DNA of 11,705 nt from an uncultured Oscillospiraceae bacterium. Lineage in GTDB: Bacteria; Bacillota; Clostridia; Oscillospirales; Acutalibacteraceae. Below are positions 6,988 to 11,705 of this stretch, one piece after another. Positions within the stretch are counted from its first letter, which is position 1. Each line of letters begins with the position of its first letter. The position numbers and the translations under genes were made by a program. The notes under the pieces are model-generated. The model saw only the letters and a list, made by a program, of their open reading frames with translations, did no database searches and had not been told where the DNA came from. The stretch covers positions 1 to 11,705 of the forward strand of contig CAUDRD010000028.1 in assembly GCA_958451705.1 (NCBI GenBank). The letters are read 5' to 3'.

Positions 6988-7015
6988 ATTATACCACTTG
7001 GGTTTTCTTTTTCAA
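6988..7015 (-). promoter_or_regulatory. strong sigma-A type promoter of the ABC exporter operon
   Basis: Minus-strand TTGAAA (7015-7010), a 16-nt spacer and TATAAT (6993-6988), preceded by TGG to form an extended -10. The predicted start is near 6981, giving a leader of about 108 nt that contains or begins within the 6951-6984 hairpin. Confidence 0.72.
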
Positions 7016-7023
7016 TTGCCTTT

Positions 7024-7500
7024 TTATACATCATTAATAGACGTCTTTTGTTCACATTGCTCCATCAGCAAAAGCATTGCGCTGTATTGTCCGTAAAACT
7101 CCTTTGAACAGATAAATATTCTTGTGTCTTCCCTGTTAAAACAGATTATCCCGGCCTTTTTGCAGCAGACACTCCCCTTTTTGTTTAACCTCACTACAGG
7201 CGAAAAAGCTTCTTCGAGGTGTTTCTCCACCCCTAAAAATGAATATCCCAAAAACAACTGGTTTAAATAAAGATTATACCCTTCCGGTACAACGGCGGCG
7301 GAAAATTTTCCGCTGCAAAATTCCAAACGTATATCGCCTAAAATTTCACAAAAGTCTTCTGCAGCTTCTGCATTTCTTGATTCACCTAAGAGATTATCCA
7401 TATCGCTTCTCAGGGAACCGAAGCTGATTCTTTTTTCAGCTATTTCAATATACTCATAAGCCTTTATTTTTAAGATAGCTCTTCCGTCTTTTACGAACAC
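7024..7500 (-). CDS. hypothetical protein, cysteine-rich, 158 aa
   Basis: I do not recognise this family. The protein is soluble by inspection, with no signal peptide or membrane span. It has seven cysteines (51, 62, 112, 113, 120, 131, 149), including a C112-C113-x6-C120 cluster, but no standard zinc finger or CxxC pair. The N-terminal third looks beta-rich and the end looks helical (ending FYGQYSAMLLLMEQCEQ). The start is GTG at 7500-7498 with GGGGAG about 9 nt upstream; the overlapping ATG at 7502 hits a stop within four codons. It is transcribed divergently from the XRE regulator at 7671, so that regulator may control it. It lies upstream of the ABC exporter in the same direction but has its own promoter and a probable terminator between them. 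It is likely real because of its length, promoter and ribosome binding site. Confidence 0.7.
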   Translation of the reverse strand: MFVKDGRAILKIKAYEYIEIAEKRISFGSLRSDMDNLLGESRNAEAAEDFCEILGDIRLEFCSGKFSAAVVPEGYNLYLNQLFLGYSFLGVEKHLEEAFSPVVRLNKKGSVCCKKAGIICFNREDTRIFICSKEFYGQYSAMLLLMEQCEQKTSINDV

Positions 7501-7567
7501 ATTACAACGCTCCCCACCGGCATTAAAATTTGCTGAGGCACATACAACCGTTTACCGTGATTCGCAT

Positions 7568-7576
7568 ATTATAACA
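7568..7576 (-). promoter_or_regulatory. extended -10 promoter of the cysteine-rich gene
   Basis: TG-T-TATAAT on the minus strand (7576-7568) is a perfect extended -10. No clear -35 is visible at 17 nt. The predicted leader is about 60 nt. The element lies in the 170-bp gap shared with the divergent regulator at 7671, for which I see no clear promoter of its own in the very AT-rich stretch. Confidence 0.5.
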
Positions 7577-7616
7577 TATATTGTTTGACTTAAATTATAA
7601 AATAACAATTATTTTT

Positions 7617-7635
7617 TTGAATATTCAAATTGAAT
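7617..7635. promoter_or_regulatory. overlapping palindromes, candidate operator
   Basis: Three half-sites stand in a row: TTGAAT (7617-7622), ATTCAA (7623-7628), one A, then TTGAAT (7630-7635). The first two form a perfect 12-bp palindrome. The last two form a second inverted repeat around a single base. The element is 36-54 bp upstream of the XRE regulator start, between the divergent genes, which fits an autoregulatory operator. AT-rich DNA makes short palindromes common, so this stays tentative. Confidence 0.4.
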
Positions 7636-7670
7636 TGTGGAATAAGATAAGTATTCAGGAGGCGATTTGA

Positions 7671-7985
7671 ATGTATGAAGATTTTGTAAGGAACAGAATT
7701 TCACAGCTTCGTATAAGCAAAGGCGTTTCGGAATACCAAATGAGCTATGACCTCGGCCACAGCAGAGGTTACATTTACAATATATCTTCCGGCAAGGCTC
7801 TGCCGCCTATGTCTGAATTTTTTGCAATATGCAATTATTTCGGAATAACTCCCGGTGAATTTTTCGATGAGAAAAACAGCAACCCTGAGCTTGTCAATAA
7901 AGCCGCCGAAGAGCTTAAAACAATGGATGAAAGGGACATCCGCCTTATTTTGCAGTTTATTGAGCGGTTGAAGGAAGAAAAATAA
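7671..7985 (+). CDS. XRE/Cro-C1 family helix-turn-helix regulator, 104 aa
   Basis: A small DNA-binding protein. Residues 6-62 match an HTH_3 domain: helix 1 VRNRISQLRISKG, helix 2 EYQMSYDLG, recognition helix around SRGYIYNISSGK, then the PPMSEFFAICNYFGITPGEFF closing helices typical of the family. The C-terminal 40 residues are charged and helical (ERDIRLILQFIERLKEEK) and may dimerise. The start is supported by AGGAGG (7658-7663) about 7-8 nt upstream. It is divergent from the cysteine-rich gene and followed by a strong terminator. Overlapping TTGAAT/ATTCAA palindromes upstream suggest self-regulation. It resembles chromosomal clostridial regulators of unknown target; no partner toxin or phage gene is present. 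Confidence 0.85.
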   Translation: MYEDFVRNRISQLRISKGVSEYQMSYDLGHSRGYIYNISSGKALPPMSEFFAICNYFGITPGEFFDEKNSNPELVNKAAEELKTMDERDIRLILQFIERLKEEK

Positions 7986-8001
7986 ACTTAAAACAGCTGA
8001 C

Positions 8002-8038
8002 AAGCGTCGGGAAAATTTTTCCCGGCGTTTCGTTTTTT
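8002..8038 (+). terminator. intrinsic terminator after the XRE regulator
   Basis: AAGCGTCGGGAAA (8002-8014) pairs with TTTCCCGGCGTTT (8018-8030), with two G-U wobbles in plus-strand RNA, and is followed by CGTTTTTTG. The element lies 17 nt after the stop at 7985 and should prevent read-through into the second regulator. Confidence 0.87.
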
Positions 8039-8069
8039 GTAATCTTATTTAAAACGATTTTGCCAAAAT

Positions 8070-8142
8070 TTATGGGGATTATATCCCCTTAATAAACAAG
8101 ATTATAACCCCCATAATATTAACTGTCAATATCTATGGGGAG
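8070..8142 (+). promoter_or_regulatory. nested inverted repeats: candidate operator cluster or translation switch
   Basis: The arm TTATGGGGATTATA (8070-8083) is complementary to TATAACCCCCATAA (8103-8116) at 13 of 14 positions. The same second arm, extended (8109-8120), also pairs with AATAT-C-TATGGGG (8128-8140) in a 12-bp stem with one bulge and the 7-nt loop AACTGTC. The first arm can instead fold locally as GGGGAT-TAT-ATCCCC (8074-8088). GGGG of the last arm is part of the Shine-Dalgarno (8137-8142) of the gene starting at 8150. A candidate promoter, TTAATA-17-CATAAT (8089-8117), is weak; if it is used, only part of this region is transcribed and the repeats would act as DNA operators. 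Confidence 0.55.
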
Positions 8143-8149
8143 TGCCGTT

Positions 8150-8350
8150 ATGATTAAATTTGACAGACTTTGGAAAACAATGGAAGAAAAAAATATATCC
8201 ACCTATCAGCTAAGGGAAAAATGCGGCATTGACAGCAAAACAATAAGACGACTTAAAGCCAACGAAAATATAGAGACTAAAACCTTAAATAAACTATGCT
8301 GTGTTTTAAACTGTTCACTGGAGGATATTGCGGAATATGTAAAGGATTAA
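8150..8350 (+). CDS. small Cro/C1-type helix-turn-helix regulator, 66 aa
   Basis: The protein is essentially one helix-turn-helix domain of the HTH_26 (YozG-like) type: FDRLWKTMEEKNIS, then TYQLREKCGID, then the recognition helix SKTIRRLKANE and the closing helices ETKTLNKLCCVLNCSLEDIAEYV. Such mini-regulators are common in Firmicutes chromosomes and mobile elements and usually act as dimers on palindromic operators. I place the start at ATG 8150 because GGGGAG (8137-8142) sits 7 nt upstream. An in-frame ATG at 8135 would add five residues but overlaps that site and has no ribosome binding site of its own. The gene follows a terminator, so it needs its own promoter. The nested repeats immediately upstream suggest strong self-control. 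Targets are unknown. Confidence 0.82.
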   Translation: MIKFDRLWKTMEEKNISTYQLREKCGIDSKTIRRLKANENIETKTLNKLCCVLNCSLEDIAEYVKD

Positions 8351-8382
8351 TGCTTTACTTTCCTAAAGAAAAACATAAAATG

Positions 8383-8420
8383 AACCGCACGATTTTAACT
8401 GTCGTGCGGTTATTTATTTA
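8383..8420. terminator. bidirectional intrinsic terminator
   Basis: The perfect 10-bp stem AACCGCACGA (8383-8392) / TCGTGCGGTT (8402-8411) surrounds a 9-nt loop and is followed by an imperfect T-run (TATTTATTTA). The A-rich stretch before it provides T-residues for the opposite strand. It separates the small regulator (stop at 8350) from the convergent comM gene (end 8433). Confidence 0.85.
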
Positions 8421-8432
8421 AAATATAAAATT

Positions 8433-9962
8433 TTATCGCCAGAATTTTCTGTCAAGACTTCTGTACTGTACCGCCTCGGAAACATGGGCTGCGGTTATCT
8501 CTCCCCCGCCGTCAAGGTCGGCTATGGTTCTGGATACTCTGAGTATTTTATCATATGCCCTTGCTGAAAGATCCAGCTTTTCAAAGGCTTTTTTAAGTAT
8601 CTCCACAGCTTTCGGCTCCATACGGCAATACTCTCTCGTCTGAGCAGCATCCATTTTTGCGTTGCAGGTAACATTTGTTCCTGCAAACCTCTCCTGCTGA
8701 ATTTTTCTTGCGGCGTTAACTCGTTCTCTTATATCCTTAGAGCTTTCCGCCGGCTGAATATCGCTGAGATTCTGAAAATCCACAGGCGGCACTTCTATAT
8801 GAATATCGAGCCTGTCAAGAAGCGGCCCCGATACCTTTGAAAGATATTTTGCAGGGGTTCCCTTAGGACAGGTGCATTTCTTTTCAGGATGACCGTAGTA
8901 TCCGCAGGGACATGGATTCATGGCGCATACAAGCATCACCGAACAGGGATAAGTATAGGCTCCCGATGCCCTTGCAATTGTTATCTCATTATTCTCAATA
9001 GGCTGACGGAGCACCTCCATAGTGGCTTTAGGAAACTCAGGAAGCTCGTCGAGAAACAAAACTCCGTTATGGGCAAGAGAAATTTCTCCGGGACGGGGAA
9101 TCGCTCCTCCTCCCGAAAGTCCCACGGGAGAAATTGTATGGTGGGGAGAGCGGAAAGGTCTTGCAGTTATAAGGGAACAGTTTTCCGGCAGCCTTCCCGC
9201 AATGGAATAAAGCATAGTAGTTTCTAGGGACTCTTCATAGGTCATATCGGGAAGAATAGAGGGTATACGCTTTGCCAGCATACTTTTGCCGGAACCGGGA
9301 GGGCCTATCATCATTACGTTGTGTCCCCCGGCCGCTGCAATTTCCAACGCACGCTTTGCGGCAAACTGTCCTTTTACGTCGGCAAAATCGGGAAGCAGTT
9401 CTGAGCGTCCCATAGTTTCAAAGCTGCTCTTTTTTACAGGCTCTATTAAGCTTCTGCCTTCAAGATGAGCGGAAAGCTCCTTCACATTTTTTACGGGAAA
9501 AACTTTTATCCCCTCAACTACGGCACATTCGGCGCCGTTGGCAAAGGGAACATAAAGCTCTTTTATACCGCTTTTCTCAGCCTTTATAGCCATGGGCAAT
9601 GCTCCGTTTACACGGTTTAATTCTCCGCTTAAAGAAAGCTCTCCGATGAAAGCTTTTTCACATAGGTTATCAACTAAAAGCTGCTTTCCGGCAGTCAGAA
9701 CGGCTACGAGGATCGGAAGGTCATAAACAGAACCTTCCTTCTTAATATCGGCAGGGGCAAGGTTCACGGTAATTCTTGACGCAGGAAACTCAAATCCGCT
9801 GTTCTTTATAGCGGAACGCACACGGTCACGGGATTCGCTTACGGAAGCCCCCGGAAGTCCCACAACGGCAAACTGGGGCAACCCCTGAGACAAATCCGCC
9901 TCAACATTAACCACATAGGCATCCATTGCAAAAATGCCCATGCTTAATACCTTCGAAAACAC
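8433..9962 (-). CDS. comM: YifB/ComM family Mg-chelatase-like AAA+ ATPase
   Basis: A 509-residue cytoplasmic AAA+ protein. In Gram-negative bacteria ComM is a hexameric helicase that extends branch migration during natural transformation; the role of the Firmicutes homologue is not established. The N-terminal ChlI-like domain (about 18-140) contains VVGLPGASVSESRDRVRSA. The Mg-chelatase AAA+ core (about 188-395) has Walker A GPPGSGKS at 220-227, Walker B VLFLDE at 301-306 and an arginine in GPLLDRLD at 384. A C-terminal Mg_chelatase_C domain includes LSARAYDKILRVSRTIADL (465-483). Four cysteines at 351-365 (CPCGYYGH...CTC) suggest the small zinc-like knuckle seen in the family. I use GTG at 9962 rather than GTG at 9968: the family begins M-F-x-K-V, and the AGGAGGT site is 6 nt from 9962 but touches 9968. 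Confidence 0.94.
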   Translation of the reverse strand: MFSKVLSMGIFAMDAYVVNVEADLSQGLPQFAVVGLPGASVSESRDRVRSAIKNSGFEFPASRITVNLAPADIKKEGSVYDLPILVAVLTAGKQLLVDNLCEKAFIGELSLSGELNRVNGALPMAIKAEKSGIKELYVPFANGAECAVVEGIKVFPVKNVKELSAHLEGRSLIEPVKKSSFETMGRSELLPDFADVKGQFAAKRALEIAAAGGHNVMMIGPPGSGKSMLAKRIPSILPDMTYEESLETTMLYSIAGRLPENCSLITARPFRSPHHTISPVGLSGGGAIPRPGEISLAHNGVLFLDELPEFPKATMEVLRQPIENNEITIARASGAYTYPCSVMLVCAMNPCPCGYYGHPEKKCTCPKGTPAKYLSKVSGPLLDRLDIHIEVPPVDFQNLSDIQPAESSKDIRERVNAARKIQQERFAGTNVTCNAKMDAAQTREYCRMEPKAVEILKKAFEKLDLSARAYDKILRVSRTIADLDGGGEITAAHVSEAVQYRSLDRKFWR

Positions 9963-9968
9963 CTGCAC

Positions 9969-9975
9969 ACCTCCT
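9969..9975 (-). promoter_or_regulatory. ribosome binding site deciding the comM start
   Basis: AGGAGGT on the minus strand directly abuts the GTG at 9968-9966, too close for initiation there. It is 6 nt from the in-frame GTG two codons later (9962-9960), giving normal spacing and the expected N-terminus. Confidence 0.8.
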
Positions 9976-9981
9976 GAATAG

Positions 9982-10026
9982 TAATACTATGTTTAGTATT
10001 ATATCTTCTAATGTCGATTAAGGCAA
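9982..10026 (-). promoter_or_regulatory. comM promoter with overlapping perfect palindrome
   Basis: On the minus strand TTGCCT (10026-10021), a 17-nt spacer and TATAAT (10003-9998) form a good vegetative promoter, with a start near 9991. A perfect 8-bp inverted repeat, TAATACTA (9982-9989) / TAGTATTA (9994-10001) with spacer TGTT, covers the -10 and the start site. That is where a repressor would bind. Alternatively it could be a chance product of a TATAATAC-type -10 in AT-rich DNA. Confidence 0.55.
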
Positions 10027-10059
10027 GAGAAAACCGTCATAATAACTAACCTGTTAATG

Positions 10060-10088
10060 TTGACACCACTTTTTTTTAGCTGTAAAAT
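10060..10088 (+). promoter_or_regulatory. strong promoter of the phosphoglucomutase gene
   Basis: A consensus TTGACA (10060-10065), a 17-nt spacer containing eight T residues, and TAAAAT (10083-10088). A TATAAT is also present at 10088-10093 but at poor spacing. The predicted start is near 10095 with a leader of about 33 nt. It diverges from the comM promoter, with the two -35 boxes 33 bp apart. Confidence 0.72.
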
Positions 10089-10127
10089 ATAATAGTAAAA
10101 ATATAAACTAAAAGGGAGCAAATGCTT

Positions 10128-11705
10128 ATGAATAACGTAAACGAACTTTATTCCCTCTGGCTCACAAATGCGGTTTCTGACCCTGACCTTAAGGGGGAGC
10201 TTGAAAGCATCAAAGACAATGAAGACGAAATTTTCGACCGCTTCTACAAGAGCCTTGAATTCGGCACAGCCGGTTTAAGAGGTGTTATCGGAGCCGGTAC
10301 AAACAGAATGAACGTCTACACCGTAAATCAGGCAACACAGGGTCTTGCAGATTTTCTCAACAGTAAATATGAAAACCCCAGCGTTGCAATAGCATACGAT
10401 TCAAGAATAAAATCAGACCTTTTCGCAAAGGGCGCAGCAGGAGTTCTTGCGGCAAACGGAGTAAAAGTTTATTTTTATCCTGAGCTTGTTCCCACACCCA
10501 TGCTTTCTTTTGCGGTAAGAAGACTTAAATGCCAGTCAGGTATTATTATCACAGCCAGCCACAACCCGGCAAAGTATAACGGCTACAAGTGCTATGACCC
10601 CAACGGCTACCAGATGACAGACGAGGCAGCTCTTAAAACCTATGAATATATTCAGAAGGTTGATATGTTTACAGGGGTTAAGACAATGGATTTTGACAAG
10701 GCTGTTGAAGAGGGACTTGTAGAGTTTATCGGACAGGATATTTACGAGGAATTCTACGCTGCAGTTCAGAGTGTTTGCGTAAGCCCTGATGCCTGCAAAA
10801 ACGCCGGACTTAAAGTTATCTATACTCCCCTTAATGGTACAGGCAACAAGCCCGTAAGAGAAATACTCAAAAGAATCGGCATTGAAAACGTAACAGTTGT
10901 GCCGGAGCAGGAATACCCCGACGGAAACTTCCCCACCTGCCCCTATCCAAACCCTGAAATTAAACAGGCCTTTGAGTGTGCGATAAAACTCAGCGAAACA
11001 CAGCCTGCTGACCTGCTCCTGGCCACAGACCCCGACTGCGACAGAGTTGGTATTGCAGTACATCACAAGGGCGAATTCCGTCTTATGACAGGTAACGAAG
11101 TTGGAGCGGTAATGATCGAATATCTCCTTTCAAGACGTAAGGCCCTTGGCACTCTCCCCGAAAAGCCCATTGCAGTTAAAACTATTGTAACTTCTGAGCT
11201 TGTAACTGCAATCGCTAAAAAATACGGCTGTAAAATTTTCAATTTGCTTACAGGATTTAAGTATATCGGTGAGCTTATTACAAAGCTTGAGGCAAAGGGT
11301 GAAGCTGACAGATATATTGTAGGTATGGAAGAAAGCTACGGCTACCTTGCCGGAACACACGCAAGAGATAAAGATGCCGTTGTAGCTTCAATGCTTATCT
11401 GTGAAATGGCATCCTACTACAAAACCTGCGGCAAAACTCTTATTGACGTTATTGAAGCTCTTTACAAGGAGCACGGAATGTATCTTCATCACCTTCTCAA
11501 CTTCGCCTTTGAGGGTGCAAGCGGAATGGCAAAGATGCAGGATATGATGACGGAGCTGAGAGATAATCCACCGGCTGTAATCGGCGGAGAAAAAGTTCTG
11601 GTAACTGCTGACTATGAGACATCAGTTTCAAAGGATATCGAAACCGGTAAATGCACCGAAATCGACCTGCCAAAGTCAAACGTACTTTCTTACAAGCTCC
11701 CCGCA
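10128..11705 (+). CDS. pgcA: alpha-phosphoglucomutase / phosphomannomutase, N-terminal 526 residues (3' end outside window)
   Basis: An enzyme of the alpha-D-phosphohexomutase family that interconverts sugar 1- and 6-phosphates (glucose, possibly mannose), linking glycolysis to glycogen, cell-wall and exopolysaccharide precursors. The frame is open without interruption to the window edge. Visible motifs: FGTAGLRG (45-52) at the N-terminus; the phosphoserine loop T142-A-S144-H-N-P147, with S144 the catalytic serine; the metal loop D301-P-D303-C-D305-R306; GFKYIG (376-381); and the sugar loop G399-M-E401-E-S403-Y-G. The C-terminal phosphate-binding SGTEP loop is not yet reached; relatives such as Bacillus PgcA are about 560-580 aa. 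ATG 10128 is preferred because GGGAG (10114-10118) is 9 nt upstream, whereas the in-frame ATG at 10122 is only 3 nt away. Glucose versus mannose preference cannot be decided here. Confidence 0.94.
   Translation, partial: MNNVNELYSLWLTNAVSDPDLKGELESIKDNEDEIFDRFYKSLEFGTAGLRGVIGAGTNRMNVYTVNQATQGLADFLNSKYENPSVAIAYDSRIKSDLFAKGAAGVLAANGVKVYFYPELVPTPMLSFAVRRLKCQSGIIITASHNPAKYNGYKCYDPNGYQMTDEAALKTYEYIQKVDMFTGVKTMDFDKAVEEGLVEFIGQDIYEEFYAAVQSVCVSPDACKNAGLKVIYTPLNGTGNKPVREILKRIGIENVTVVPEQEYPDGNFPTCPYPNPEIKQAFECAIKLSETQPADLLLATDPDCDRVGIAVHHKGEFRLMTGNEVGAVMIEYLLSRRKALGTLPEKPIAVKTIVTSELVTAIAKKYGCKIFNLLTGFKYIGELITKLEAKGEADRYIVGMEESYGYLAGTHARDKDAVVASMLICEMASYYKTCGKTLIDVIEALYKEHGMYLHHLLNFAFEGASGMAKMQDMMTELRDNPPAVIGGEKVLVTADYETSVSKDIETGKCTEIDLPKSNVLSYKLPA

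Noticed and set aside
8135..8149. An upstream ATG for the 66-aa regulator.
   Set aside because: It overlaps the GGGGAG ribosome binding site used by ATG 8150 and has no site of its own.
7024..8350. The possibility of a toxin-antitoxin or small phage-remnant module in the regulator cluster.
   Set aside because: Neither helix-turn-helix gene overlaps or is closely coupled to a toxin-sized partner. The genes are separated by terminators and there is no integrase, excisionase or attachment-site repeat.
10536..11066. A 176-codon open frame on the minus strand.
   Set aside because: It lies wholly inside the phosphoglucomutase gene, which has clear motifs in the other frame. The translation is cysteine- and valine-rich in the manner of an antisense shadow, and it has no credible ribosome binding site.

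Overview
The window looks like ordinary chromosome from a low-GC, spore-forming or spore-derived member of the Clostridia, most likely a gut Oscillospirales/Ruminococcus-like lineage. The lineage is an inference from AT-rich intergenic DNA, strong GGAGG-type ribosome binding sites, TTG and GTG starts, and the gene families present: a clostridial-type NADP glutamate dehydrogenase, a CwlC-type amidase, an S11 D,D-carboxypeptidase and a PgcA-type phosphoglucomutase. I see no transposase, integrase, phage structural gene, tRNA, rRNA or CRISPR array.

Layout. (1) 1-262, minus: the N-terminal part of gdhA, leaving the window, with a good promoter. (2) 532-3419, envelope genes: a signal-peptide-less Amidase_3-SPOR amidase on the plus strand, then a convergent minus-strand pair, a D,D-carboxypeptidase followed 16 nt later by a PAP2 lipid phosphatase. 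A bidirectional terminator lies between the amidase and the PAP2 gene. (3) 3554-4252, plus: a calcineurin-like metallophosphoesterase whose second metal site has lost two expected ligands. (4) 4319-6873, minus: a tightly coupled three-gene ABC-2 exporter operon (ATPase, permease, permease) with a strong promoter and a long hairpin at the start of the leader. (5) 7024-8350, the least conventional part: an unrecognised cysteine-rich protein (minus), a divergent XRE-type regulator, and a second 66-residue Cro/C1-type regulator. Both regulators are preceded by inverted repeats. (6) 8433-9962, minus: the YifB/ComM AAA+ protein. (7) 10128-11705, plus: the first 526 residues of an alpha-phosphoglucomutase/phosphomannomutase, leaving the window. 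Its promoter (TTGACA-17-TAAAAT) diverges from the comM promoter.

How the genes fit together. The amidase, carboxypeptidase and PAP2 phosphatase all act in peptidoglycan remodelling or undecaprenyl carrier recycling, plausibly during sporulation or envelope maintenance. The ABC operon is a complete exporter with unknown cargo. The rest are housekeeping genes separated by clean, often bidirectional terminators.

The strongest unexplained signal is at 8070-8142. Four G-rich or C-rich segments there can pair in two mutually exclusive ways, one of which buries the Shine-Dalgarno of the small regulator gene. Read as DNA, the same segments form an operator cluster. I did not find a clearly new defence or mobile system.
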